The notes under the pieces were generated by a model that did no database searches, was not told the origin of the DNA, and saw only the letters and a program-made list of their open reading frames with translations. Below, in pieces: positions 9,601 to 18,600 of a stretch of DNA of 64,000 nt (within the stretch, counting starts at the first letter, position 1; each line of letters starts with the position of its first letter). The stretch is taken from the NCBI GenBank assembly GCA_040219735.1, contig JAVJRX010000179.1, one strand, 5' to 3'. Position numbers and translations under genes: made by a program. This DNA comes from Coleofasciculus sp040219735 (GTDB lineage: Bacteria > Cyanobacteriota > Cyanobacteriia > Cyanobacteriales > Coleofasciculaceae).

Positions 9601-12600
9601 GTTTTCGTGCCATGTTTGAGAATAGTAAGGCAATTAAACTCTTAATCGATGCCGAAACCGGTGCAATTACTGATGCGAATTTGGCGGCGGTAGATTTTTA
9701 TGGCTATGCGCGATCGCAACTGCTCACCAAGAAGATTACGGATTTAAACTGTCTACCACCGACTCAAGTTAAGGCGGAGATGAGACGGGCAAAATTAGAA
9801 GAACGCACCTATTTTGTCTTTCCTCACCGTCTGGCGTCGGGAGAGATGCGCGAGGTGGAAGTGTATTCGAGTCCGATTGAAATCCAAGGACGGATTTTTC
9901 TGGTTTCTATTATTCATGATATTACGGAAAGAAAACAAGCTGAACGGGCATTACAGGATAGTGAGGAACGCTTCCGCGCTATCTTTGAACAAGCCTCTGT
10001 CGGGATTGCTGTTGCTAAGCCTTCGGGAGAACTCTTGCGGGTGAATCAACGTTATTGTGACATTACTGGCTATCCTGAATTGGAATTAGTGGGGCGGCTG
10101 GTGCAAGATATTACTCACCCGGATGATCGGGAACAAAATAGTGAATATTTACAGCAGTTGATGGCGGGAGAAACTTATAACTACTCTCTGGAAAAACGCT
10201 ATATCCGTAAAGATGGCAACTGGCGATGGGTTTATATTTCCATCTCGCGGGTGCGGGATTCAGAAAAGGATCAAAACTATGCCCTAGCGGTTGTGGAAGA
10301 TATTAGCGATCGCAAAGAGACAGAAGCCGCCCTGCGGGAGAGTGAGGCTAAGTTCCGGGCGTTCTTAGAATCCGCTTCTGAAGCAATCATTGTCACCAAC
10401 GCCCAGGGAGAAATGATTGTCTTTAATGCCAAAGCAGAAGAGTTATTTGGCTATAATCGCACCGAGGTATTTGGGCGAAAAATTGAATATGTAATGCCTC
10501 AACGCTATCACTTCATCCATCGTGAACATCGGGATAATTATCTCGCCCATCCGAGTAAACGATCTATGGGCAAATCTAATGATTTATATGCCAAACATCG
10601 GGATGGGAGTGAGTTTCCCATTGAAGTTGGGCTGAGTACGATTCAAACCCAAAATGGCACATTTGTGATTGTTTTTCTCACCGATATTACCGAACGTCAG
10701 CAGGCTGAGAATGAGATTAAACGTCTCAACCAGAAGTTAGAATGTCAGATTCGGGAAACCGAGACGCGATATGCCCAAATTGTGGAACTCGCAGAGGAAG
10801 GAATCTGGGTGATTGATGCCCAAGGAAATACTACCTACATCAATCAGGCAATGGCACGGATGCTGGGGTATACCGAAGTGGAAATGTTAGGACATGCGAT
10901 CGCGGATTTTATCACGCCAGGGGATAACTATTTTGCCCCGTCGTTTCCTATCCAGCTCAATCAAAACCAAGTTCATCGACAAGAGGTGCAATTGTGCACG
11001 AAAGCCGGAAACAAGATCTGGGCGTATATGTCCACAAGTCCCGTCTTGGATGACCAAGGGAAACTATTATGGTCTTGTGCCTTAGTGTATGATATCACTG
11101 AACGCAAACAGGCAGAAAAACAGTTACGTGAAAGTAATGAGCGGATTAGTTTAGCCAATGCTGAATTAGCCCGGGCTACCCGTTTAAAAGATGAGTTTCT
11201 GGCAAGTATGAGTCATGAGTTGCGAACACCTCTGAATGCGATTCTGGGTTTAGCCGAAGCCCTACAGGAAGAAGTCTATGGGGAGTTAACCGCCAAGCAG
11301 CGAAAATCCCTGGTGACAATTGAACAAAGTGGCAAGCATTTGTTAGACTTAATTAATGATATTCTGGATCTTTCTAAAATTGAGTCCGGCAAAATGTCCT
11401 TCTCGCTTACTCCGGTTTCTGTAGACTATCTTTGTACATCGAGTTTAACCTTTATTAAACAGCAGGCGCAGCAGAAAAATATTAAACTCCATTACCAAAT
11501 TGCATCGGTAGTCAGCGAGATTGAAGTGGATGAACGACGCCTGCGCCAAGTGTTAGTGAATTTATTAAGTAATGGGGTAAAATTTACACCAGACGGTGGC
11601 GAGGTGTCGTTACAGGTTACCGCAGATCCGGACAATGAACAGTTGCAGTTTAGTGTTACCGATACGGGGATTGGTATTTCCCCAGAAAACCTGAATAAAC
11701 TGTTTAAACCCTTTGTGCAATTAGATAGTAGTCTCTCACGTCGCTATGCTGGTACAGGGTTAGGGTTAGCATTGGTGCGGCGAATTGTGGAATTACAAGG
11801 AGGAAGTATTGCTTTAGAAAGTGAGGTGGGTAAGGGAAGTTGCTTTACGGTGACACTTCCCTGGAAACATACCAAGTTGAAAGGACAAACCCTGAGGGAG
11901 GCTAAACTGGTGTCTAAAGAATTGCCTCCGATTCACAACGCCTTAGTCGTGGAAGACTCGGATGCTTCAGCGAACCATATTGCCCGTTATCTGAGAGAAT
12001 TAGGAGTAACGGTTTTGATCCATCCTCAGGGTGAAGGTACGATTGATGCCGTGCATAAGTTTAAGCCGGATGTGATTATCTTAGACATTTTACTGCCGGA
12101 TATTTCCGGTTGGGAGGTGTTGCTTCAGTTAAAAGGAAATCCGGCTACGGCATCAATCCCGGTGGTGGTGGTTTCCGTTGTAGATGATCCGACTAAAGCT
12201 TTAGAATTAGGGGCGTCTGACTATCTGCTTAAACCCGTTTCTCGTCCCCAGTTACAGTCTGTTTTGAGTCAGTTGTTTGCCCCAACATATCAGAGTGATT
12301 ATCCACCAGTGGCACAACAGTTACCGTTAATTCTATTAGCAGAAGATAATGAAGCAAATATTTTGACAATGACGGATTATTTGCACAGTAAAGGCTTTCG
12401 CGTGATTTTAGCGCGAAACGGTATCGAAGCGGTTCAACAAGCTAAACAGCATACACCCGATTTAATTTTAATGGATATTCAAATGCCAGAAATGGATGGA
12501 TTAGAAGCAACATGCCAGATTCGGGCGGACATGAATTTGCCTCGGATGCCAATTATTGCTGTCACCGCTTTGGCAATGCCTGGGGATCGGGAAAAATGCT

Positions 12601-12689
12601 TGGCTTCAGGGATAACGGATTACATGACGAAGCCGATTAGCTTGAAGAATTTGGTGACGCTAATTGAACAATATCTTGATCGGGAGTAA
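6663..12689 (+). CDS. Giant hybrid histidine kinase (CHASE3-like, 7 PAS, 2 GAF, HisKA, HATPase, 2 receivers)
   Basis: A 2008-residue sensor. TM1 is near residues 33-53 and TM2 near 208-228; they enclose a helical CHASE3-like region (RLHSDLLEADTAVRGYEITR). PAS domains begin at about 242, 542, 669, 973, 1097, 1225 and 1368, several closed by a PAC-like DITERKQAE or DISDRKAAE segment. GAF domains occupy about 363-539 and 797-970. The HisKA motif is SMSHELRTPLNAILG with the phospho-acceptor at His1518, and the HATPase spans about 1620-1735. Two receiver domains carry phospho-acceptors Asp1808 (ILDILLPD) and Asp1938 (LMDIQMPEMDG). The frame opens with a TTG preceded by an AGAGATGAG stretch; ATG 6693 is the alternative start. 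The signal is unknown. The next gene, a receiver-kinase, may act with it. Confidence 0.93.
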   Translation: MNQLSDAAPSMDSNPAQPRQFRRITISRQQKRQLILAIPVTCLVTSLATFSWLQFQTAQADTRLRQTQQVRLETQRLHSDLLEADTAVRGYEITRRQDFLTRYESAIAQIPVTLDQLRQLVAQEHSQTHRLQTIRALATARVTLLQRNLRLVNSQPETATESPEFMAQLLEGKQVMDQVTDEIQQFLAIEQQQQTQLNQQLEQQRQFTGFVLALVAVIGIGGSSIAAYLSYRLEQHLQKSDRRWRESEARYRAVVENFPNGAVLLFNHELRYLLADGRGLARVSLSKTQLEGKTIWECFPPQTSTQLEPIYRQVLAGETVTREIPFHNRIFSVHALPVKNQTCEIIAGMVVTQDITERKRSEQELYSANRALRTLSECNQALVLATDETTLLHNICQIIVEFGGYRCVWIGFAQPDDAKTVHPVAQAGYEDNYIETLQISWGDNQRGTGPTGTAIRTQEPRIIQNILTDPSYQLWRDGAIKQGYAASIALPLIVEGTCLGALNIYASEANAFNQAEVKLLTELANDLAYGISALRTQVALRQNKQRLDSILNALDDVVWSVCATTHKVLYLNPATERVYGCPVQDFFDHPNLWLEVVHPDDYAQVSTFRQQLLAQGTYSLEYRIQRPDGEIRWFYDRGRVTYDEGGYPLRLDGIASDITDRKQAEAALGVSEERWHLALRGNNDGIWDWNVKTNEVFLSPRWKEMLGYEDDEIANHLDEWSKRVHPDHLEWVMGVIQDHFDQKTPYYSSEHRLLCKDGSYKWILDRGQALWDESGNVVRMVGSHTDISDRKAAEAALQYQLDFDQLVATISTRFINLASADIQAGITQALAEIGALTQVDTSYIFQMSQDGQTARMTHEWVTPGINRQIHACPEVSISTFPWEFAQLQRGEVVYIPSINHLPDQATLDRHYWQASHRWSHIAVPLIYQGMIMGWVGFDAFRQEKIWSDSSIHLLRIVGEILTNAWQRQKAEAALGESEARFRAMFENSKAIKLLIDAETGAITDANLAAVDFYGYARSQLLTKKITDLNCLPPTQVKAEMRRAKLEERTYFVFPHRLASGEMREVEVYSSPIEIQGRIFLVSIIHDITERKQAERALQDSEERFRAIFEQASVGIAVAKPSGELLRVNQRYCDITGYPELELVGRLVQDITHPDDREQNSEYLQQLMAGETYNYSLEKRYIRKDGNWRWVYISISRVRDSEKDQNYALAVVEDISDRKETEAALRESEAKFRAFLESASEAIIVTNAQGEMIVFNAKAEELFGYNRTEVFGRKIEYVMPQRYHFIHREHRDNYLAHPSKRSMGKSNDLYAKHRDGSEFPIEVGLSTIQTQNGTFVIVFLTDITERQQAENEIKRLNQKLECQIRETETRYAQIVELAEEGIWVIDAQGNTTYINQAMARMLGYTEVEMLGHAIADFITPGDNYFAPSFPIQLNQNQVHRQEVQLCTKAGNKIWAYMSTSPVLDDQGKLLWSCALVYDITERKQAEKQLRESNERISLANAELARATRLKDEFLASMSHELRTPLNAILGLAEALQEEVYGELTAKQRKSLVTIEQSGKHLLDLINDILDLSKIESGKMSFSLTPVSVDYLCTSSLTFIKQQAQQKNIKLHYQIASVVSEIEVDERRLRQVLVNLLSNGVKFTPDGGEVSLQVTADPDNEQLQFSVTDTGIGISPENLNKLFKPFVQLDSSLSRRYAGTGLGLALVRRIVELQGGSIALESEVGKGSCFTVTLPWKHTKLKGQTLREAKLVSKELPPIHNALVVEDSDASANHIARYLRELGVTVLIHPQGEGTIDAVHKFKPDVIILDILLPDISGWEVLLQLKGNPATASIPVVVVSVVDDPTKALELGASDYLLKPVSRPQLQSVLSQLFAPTYQSDYPPVAQQLPLILLAEDNEANILTMTDYLHSKGFRVILARNGIEAVQQAKQHTPDLILMDIQMPEMDGLEATCQIRADMNLPRMPIIAVTALAMPGDREKCLASGITDYMTKPISLKNLVTLIEQYLDRE

Positions 12690-12748
12690 AAGGGTAAGTG
12701 GGTGGGAAATAATTAAAGTTAAGGGATTTTATCGTCATTCGTCTATAT

Positions 12749-12775
12749 GTAAGGGTTTGAGGAATATTTACAGAA
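12749..12775 (+). repeat. Short dispersed repeat, copy 1
   Basis: The segment tgtaagggtttgagga followed by attTACAGAA recurs at 15127-15153 as tgtaagggtttgagaa followed by ccTTACAGAA. Both are non-coding and both follow a GTCATTxGT-type T-rich run. Function unknown. Confidence 0.4.
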
Positions 12776-12831
12776 TTTAATAACGACTAATCAAAGAGAA
12801 TTCAAGAATCTAAAAATAATATAAGTTTTTC

Positions 12832-13968
12832 ATGTTTTCCTATCCTTACCTCACCGTTGCTACATATATGCATAGCCTAAATCAGAATACGTCTATCTTA
12901 ATCGTGGATGATGATCCGAATGCCTTTGATGTGATTGAAGCCCATCTATATCGAGAGGGGTATGATTTATTTTATGCTTCAAGTGGTGAAGAAGCGTTAA
13001 ACCTGCTCGACTCCGTTGAACCGGATGTGATCTTACTCGATGTGATGATGCCTAAGTTAAATGGGATTGAGGTTTGCCGTACTATCAAATCCGATTCCCA
13101 TTGGAAACACGTTCCCGTGATTATTGTAACCGCACTCAACTCAAAAGAAGACTTGGCGCGATCGCTAAATGCGGGTGCTGATGATTTCATCACCAAACCC
13201 GTCAGCGGAATTGAACTGCGGGCGCGGGTGCGCTCGATGTTACGCATCAAGCAGCAATATGACGCCCTAGAAGCTACATTGCGTCTGCGGGAAGATCTGT
13301 CGAATATGATCGTCCATGATTTAAGAAATCCGCTGACTAATATCTTACTTTGTAGCGACTTGTTATTGCAAACGTCCACCAATGGTAAAGATTTACAGCG
13401 ATTGCAAATCATTGCTGACTCCAGTCGTGAACTCAACTCCATGATCGATAATTTGTTAATGTTGGCGAAAATGGATTCGGGTAAAATGGTTTTGAATCGG
13501 ACGTTTGTTGATCTCAATGAATTAGTATCTACAGTAACCCTTCAGTTTCAATCGATTTCTGAACAGAAAAATATTCGACTGATCAGCAAGCTAGGAGAAT
13601 CCCCAGAGTCTCTTTTGATCGATATGAATTTATTTCATCGGGTTTTGGAAAACTTAATTTCCAACGCGATTAAATTTTCACCTCCAGAAAGTTTGGTTAT
13701 TCTCAGAGTGAGTTATCACGATGAATCCCTGTCCTCAGATTTTCCCAACTCAAAAGCCCAGCTTCAGATTATTGATTCCGGTTTAGGAATTAGTGAAGAA
13801 CGCAAGCGCCATATTTTTGACAAATATGAAGTGGGAGATTTAATGAGTGGGGTTTCTCAGATTGGCTTAGGCTTAACCTTTTGTAAAATGGTAATTGAGG
13901 CGCATAATGGTAGAATATTCGTCGAAGACAACCAACCCCAAGGATCGATTTTTACGGTAATCCTGTAA
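12832..13968 (+). CDS. Response regulator-histidine kinase (REC-HisKA-HATPase)
   Basis: A 378-residue soluble protein. The N-terminal receiver domain (about 20-140) carries the acidic pair in ILIVDDDPN, phospho-acceptor Asp70 in ILLDVMMPKLNG and the conserved lysine in FITKPVSG. It is followed by a HisKA domain with His162 in VHDLRNPLTN and an HATPase domain (about 250-378) with NLISNAIKF and IDSGLGISEERK. This reverse-order hybrid is common in cyanobacteria and is thought to relay a phosphate from a partner kinase into its own output. It starts 142 bases after the giant kinase and may be its partner. ATG 12832 is used; an in-frame ATG at 12868 (MHSLNQNTS) is the alternative. Confidence 0.92.
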   Translation: MFSYPYLTVATYMHSLNQNTSILIVDDDPNAFDVIEAHLYREGYDLFYASSGEEALNLLDSVEPDVILLDVMMPKLNGIEVCRTIKSDSHWKHVPVIIVTALNSKEDLARSLNAGADDFITKPVSGIELRARVRSMLRIKQQYDALEATLRLREDLSNMIVHDLRNPLTNILLCSDLLLQTSTNGKDLQRLQIIADSSRELNSMIDNLLMLAKMDSGKMVLNRTFVDLNELVSTVTLQFQSISEQKNIRLISKLGESPESLLIDMNLFHRVLENLISNAIKFSPPESLVILRVSYHDESLSSDFPNSKAQLQIIDSGLGISEERKRHIFDKYEVGDLMSGVSQIGLGLTFCKMVIEAHNGRIFVEDNQPQGSIFTVIL

Positions 13969-13982
13969 GGGAAAGGGAAAGG

Positions 13983-14097
13983 GAACAGGGGTTCGTTCGT
14001 AGCGGTTCGTAGGGGTTCGTAGGGGTTCGTAGGGGCGAAGCATTCGCGCCCGTATGTATCGGTTTTCTACTAACATCGCAACGCGAATGCTTCGCCC
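13983..14097. repeat. Tandem ggttcgtagg repeats and a 16-bp inverted repeat
   Basis: About four copies of the roughly 10-base unit gttcgtaggg run from 13990 to 14035. They overlap the first arm of a perfect 16-base inverted repeat, gggcgaagcattcgcg at 14033-14048, whose partner cgcgaatgcttcgccc lies at 14082-14097. The stretch begins just after the stop of the receiver-kinase, between convergent genes. Confidence 0.7.
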
Positions 14098-14212
14098 AAT
14101 CCCCAATCATCAATTCCCAATAATCCCCAATTTCCAATCCCCAATCATCAATTCCCAATAATCCCCAATTCCCAATAATCCCCAATCATCAATTCCCAAT
14201 AATCCCCAATCA
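14098..14212. repeat. Tandem low-complexity repeat of CCCCAATCATCAATTCCCAA units
   Basis: Alternating copies of ccccaatcatcaattcccaa and ccccaattcccaataat fill the 3' spacer up to the stop codon of the lipid kinase gene on the other strand. Short simple repeats of this kind are typical of cyanobacterial intergenic regions. No coding potential is seen. Confidence 0.75.
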
Positions 14213-15103
14213 CCGCGATCGCGGAACCAAAACAGATATCCCTTGTGGAATCAGGCGAAATTTTGCTGGCGTAGAAGTGGTAATTTCTCCATCCGTATTA
14301 ATAGAACGAGGTTTGCGAGTATAAATCTCAAATTCTGTACCATGGAGAGTACGGACTCCCGGTAAATCCGCGTGACGTCCCTGCCATAACGCAGGTAGTA
14401 TAGATAAAATATGCCACCAATGACGCATTTCCAGACTGTAGAAATCCAGCTTTTGATCATCAATTTTGGCATCATGAAACACGGTCATTCCCCCACCATA
14501 ATGTCGCCCATTCCCTATGGCAATTTGAATCGTTTTAATCTGAATTGATTCTCCATTCATGCGAATTTCTGCCCGAAAAGGACGCGCGTGCCAAATTACC
14601 TTTAATGCTGTAGCTAGGTACGCTAAAACTCCCCAGCGACTTTTGGCTTCTTTGGTAAGGGACTGAGTAATTTGCACACTCAATCCACAACTGGCAACAT
14701 TAAAAAAGTATTGATCATTAACCAAGCCCAAGTCTATTTTATGAGATCGACCTTTAGCAATCACTTCGCAAGCTTTCAGTAAATCAACGGGAATTTCCAA
14801 CGTCCGAGCCAAATCATTCGCCGTCCCCAAGGGTAAAATGCCTAATGGTAACTGAGTATCCACTAACCCCTCTATCGCTGCATTAAGCGTACCATCACCA
14901 CCACCAATGATTACTAGGTCTACCTGATGTTGATAGTGACGGATTATTTCTGGAAGCTTTAGTGGATCTTCGGTTAATTCTTCCAGTAAAGTCACACCCA
15001 ATTGCTTAAGTTGATCTATGGCTTCGGATAGATGCTCCTGTCCGTGACGAGACTGACGGTTGACTAAGAATAATGCTTTTTTAGGCGGTAACTGGGGATT
15101 CAT
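14210..15103 (-). CDS. YegS/DagK-family lipid kinase
   Basis: A 297-residue protein. The N-terminal catalytic domain starts with KKALFLVNRQSRHG and includes LVIIGGGDGTLNAAIEGL, the nucleotide-binding GGDGT signature of the diacylglycerol kinase/NAD kinase superfamily. LGILPLGTANDLARTL is the second hallmark. The C-terminal beta-sandwich domain contains VASCGLSVQIT, IAIGNGRHYGGGM and RSINTDGEI. The likely reaction is ATP-dependent phosphorylation of diacylglycerol or a related lipid at the membrane. The exact substrate cannot be read from sequence. It is convergent with the receiver-kinase gene, separated by a repeat array. Confidence 0.93.
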   Translation of the reverse strand: MNPQLPPKKALFLVNRQSRHGQEHLSEAIDQLKQLGVTLLEELTEDPLKLPEIIRHYQHQVDLVIIGGGDGTLNAAIEGLVDTQLPLGILPLGTANDLARTLEIPVDLLKACEVIAKGRSHKIDLGLVNDQYFFNVASCGLSVQITQSLTKEAKSRWGVLAYLATALKVIWHARPFRAEIRMNGESIQIKTIQIAIGNGRHYGGGMTVFHDAKIDDQKLDFYSLEMRHWWHILSILPALWQGRHADLPGVRTLHGTEFEIYTRKPRSINTDGEITTSTPAKFRLIPQGISVLVPRSR

Positions 15104-15126
15104 TCGTCATTTGTCCTTCGTTATTT

Positions 15127-15153
15127 GTAAGGGTTTGAGAACTCCTTACAGAA
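15127..15153 (+). repeat. Short dispersed repeat, copy 2
   Basis: The segment tgtaagggtttgagaa followed by ctccTTACAGAA matches the copy at 12749-12775. It directly follows the simple-repeat run cgtcatttgtccttcg. Confidence 0.4.
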
Positions 15154-15325
15154 CTGGTGGAGTGTTGAGTTTATTTCCACCGACTTACTTACTACATCTT
15201 ATCGGTTTGATGCGATCGCACATCTTCTAACAGGTGGATAATTGCATTCCCATTCCACCAGTTGTCCAACCCCTGTAATCCTCATGTAGGGGCGACCCGC
15301 TTGGCTTAATTAACAACTAGAGAAA

Positions 15326-15386
15326 CAGGGCGGGTTTACTCACATTGAGGTGCAACCGAAAAGATAGTAGTAAAACCCGCCCCTAC
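15326..15386 (-). repeat. 62-bp repeat family copy
   Basis: It begins cagggcgggttta and ends taaaacccgcccctac, with a core gaggtgcaaccgaaaagat that matches the core of the copy at 6571 (gatgcaaccgaaacgat). It lies in the long spacer downstream of the RND pump gene, in the middle of a larger nested inverted repeat. Confidence 0.75.
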
Positions 15387-15436
15387 AGAGGATCGGGTCG
15401 CCCTGTCTTGGTGATCGCCACCTCGGTTATCGGGGT

Positions 15437-15571
15437 TTAATGGATGTGCGATCGCGTCTTCCGATCGGGATAGATAAGATTAACAGAAACTGTTAAAACT
15501 CCATCATTAGATAGGTCGTATTTATTGAACGCCAATGAAATCTTTTTCTTGAGAAATTCAGATAAAGCCAT
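15437..15571 (-). CDS. Possible 44-residue peptide with a degenerate EF-hand-like loop
   Basis: The ATG at 15569-15571 has AAAGG about ten bases upstream. The peptide begins MALSEFLKKKISLAFNKYD and contains DLSNDGVLT, which resembles an EF-hand Ca2+ loop at positions 1, 3, 5 and 6 but lacks the final Glu. It could be a genuine small protein or the leftover N-terminus of a larger EF-hand gene. Its 3' end reaches a HIP1 site. Nothing else supports expression. Confidence 0.25.
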   Translation of the reverse strand: MALSEFLKKKISLAFNKYDLSNDGVLTVSVNLIYPDRKTRSHIH

Positions 15572-15655
15572 AAGTTAAGCTACCTTTTTTACCTGTGATC
15601 TAGTCAACAACAAAAAATATGGTTATTAATGCACGGAGCGTGCGCCCCTACCGTT

Positions 15656-18600
15656 TTATAACTGAACCGGCTTTTTCTTCCCCCCAAATAATCCCCGAAT
15701 CCAGTGATATAAGTTATCTACATAAGTAAATAACACCGGCACCACCACCAAAGTTAACAGGGTTGAAGTCGTAAACCCACCAATTACTGCGATCGCCATG
15801 GGACTGCGTACCTCGCCATCAGCCCCTAATTCTAAGGCAATGGGCATCATTCCAGCAATCGTGGAAACCGAAGTCATCAGAATGGGGCGTAACCGAGACA
15901 CCCCCGCATCCACTACCGCTTTAAACTGGGGTTTCCCTTCCTGCATCCCGGCTAAAGCAAAGTCTACTAACAAAATGGCGTTTTTAGTCACCAATCCCAT
16001 CAGCAAAACAATGCCAATTAAAGCAAACAAACCCAATTCTTTCTGCGTCACTAACAACCCCAGTAACGCCCCACCAACCGATAACGGTAGGGCGACTAAA
16101 ATCCCAAACGGATACAAGAAATTGTTATACAGCAAGACCAAAATAGCATAAATCGAGAGAATCGCCGCCCCTAATGCTGTGGCAAACCGGGTAAAAATAT
16201 CCTGCATAATCTTGGCATCCCCAGCCGGTTCCTCAGCCACATCTGGCGGGAGGGGATTCATCGCGGGTAATGCTTTCACCTTTTCTAAAGCATCTCCCAG
16301 GGCAATTCCTTCTAAATTTGCCTCTACCGATACCTGACGATTGCGATCAAAACGGTCAATTTGGGCAGGACCACTCCCCAAACGAATATCAGCAACCGCA
16401 CTAATGGGAACCAGAGTCCCATTTTGACTGGGAACCTGTAAATTTTTCAGGGTACTAATATCTTCGCGAGTTTCCGGGTCAAGTTGTACCCGAATCGGAA
16501 TTTGCCGATCCGCTAAATCAAACTTTGCCAGATTCGACTCATTATCCCCAATTAAAGCTAAGGATGCCGTGCGTGCGATCGCGCCCACAGAAACACCCAA
16601 ATCCGCCGCCCGTTCTGGATCAGGCTGAATCACAATTTCCGGCTTGACTAAACTGGTACTAGAAGTAACTTCCACCAATCCTGGAATATCCCGCATCTGC
16701 TTTTCCAAGCTTTCCGCCGTTTGCGTCAACGCGGGGGCATTTTCACTCTTGAGAACAATCGATAAATCCTTACCTCCTCCCCCAGCGCCTTGACTTTGGA
16801 AACTAATCCGCGCCCCTGGAATAGTTCGGAACACCTGGCGCATTTGTTGTTCAAATTCCTGCTGGGAAACCTCGCGTTCATCCTTGGGTAGCAGGTTGGC
16901 GTAGACAGTAGCCGAATTTATCTGATCCGCCGTAGCAAAAACTTTCTCAACCGCCGGATTTTCTTGCAACGACTGGTTGAGTTGTGCCATGATATCTTTT
17001 GTGTCACTCAGGGTCGATCCGGGTGGGAGTTCAACCATCACCGTACTCAACCCCGTATCTCCACTACCAAATAAACCCTTGGGAATTAACGGCACCAGTT
17101 GTAAACTAGCGATAAAGAAGACAACCGCCATTAATAAAGTCGTAATCCGATGGCGCAATGCCCAATTGAGGATATTGCGGTAAGGGTGAATCCGTTTTTT
17201 CCCGGTTCCCTGTTGCCCGTTCCCTTTCGGTTTAAGCAAATAAGCACTCAACATTGGTGTCATGGTACAAGCCACCAGCGTAGAAAACATGGTGGATACA
17301 GCCACAGTGACGCCAAAGGGTTGGAAAAACTGACCCGGTATACCCCCCATAAATGCCACAGGAATAAACACCGCCACAATGGTTGCTGTTGTCGCCACCA
17401 CAGCTAAACCAATTTCTCGTGAGGCATCCAATGCGGCTTGAAAGGGCTTTTTACCCATATCTAAATGTTGGTCGATGTTTTCAATCATACAAATCGCATC
17501 ATCGACCAAGTTACCTACAGCTAAAGCTAAGGCTAAGAGAGTCATCCCGTTTAGGGTGTAACCGAGGGCTTTCATCACCCCAAATGTGGGAATAATTGAC
17601 AGAGGTAAAGCTGTAGCTGTAATCAGCGTCACTCGCCAATCCCGCAAAAACAATCCAACGGCAATAACGGTTAGAATACAGGCTAAAATTAAGGCATCAA
17701 TGGTGGCTTGATAGGAATCCCGAATCGCATCAGCAAAGGTGAAAATCAGTTCAAGATTCACATCGTTTGGTAGGGTTCCCTGCAATTCGGCAACCGCCTC
17801 ACGCACCCCTTCTTCCACGGTGACTAAAGTGCTACCTGTACTCCGCAGCACCGAAAAAGCCACGACTGATTCCCCATTCAAAGACGCCGCCTGTCGCTGT
17901 TCGGCAAAACTATCCTCTACGTCCCCTAAACTGGATAAGGGAACCGTCGCGCCATTGGGGAGAACAATCCGATACCCTCTTAATTCTTCAACCGTATTGG
18001 CACTTCCCAGAGTCCGAATATTTTGCTCACTTCCGCCGACATTTCCCCGCCCTCCCGGTAAGTCAATATTTAAATTCCGGATTTGATCATTGACTTGGGT
18101 GGCAGTAATTCCGTAAGCTTGTAAACGACTCGGATCAAGGTCAACTCGAATTTCGCGATCCACACCGCCCAAACGGTCAATTTGAGCCACACCGGGTACA
18201 TTCAGGAGGGCGCGGCTAATCGTGCGATCGACTAAATCGCTTAATTGCTCCACCGATCGCGTCTCAGACGCCACGGCGTAGGTCATAATTGAACCGCCAG
18301 CAAACTCTAGACGCTTGACAATCGGTTCATTCACATCCTGGGGCAAATCTTGGCGAATTTGGGCAACGGCATTACGCACATCATTCGTGGCGCGATCGCT
18401 ATCGGTTCCCAAGACAAAGCTAACGGTAGTGGTGGAAATCCCTTCCGTCACAGTTGAGGTGAGTTCATCAATGTTTCCCAACCCCGCCACCGAATCTTCT
18501 ATTTTCTTGGTGACTTGAGTTTCTAATTCTGTGGGTCCTGCACCGGGTTGGGTAACCGTTACCATCACGGCGGGGATATCGATATTTGGATTAGTGTCAA

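Larger units (their letters stand above)
15104..15655. other. Repeat-rich intergenic region between the lipid kinase and RND pump genes
   Basis: This 550-base spacer contains the short repeat at 15127-15153, a 62-bp family copy at 15326-15386 nested between cggggcgaccc-like arms (ggggcgacccg at 15289, cgggtcgccct at 15394), a possible 44-codon ORF at 15437-15571, and a gcacgg/gtgcgcccctac hairpin-like fragment near 15630. The remainder shows no recognisable gene. Confidence 0.6.

Noticed and set aside
12972..13517. 181-codon minus-strand frame inside the receiver-kinase gene
   Set aside because: Antisense shadow of well-conserved receiver and HisKA coding sequence.
14098..14212. Repeat array considered as a CRISPR
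   Set aside because: Units are short, directly abutting and variable, with no unique spacers of constant length and no cas genes nearby.
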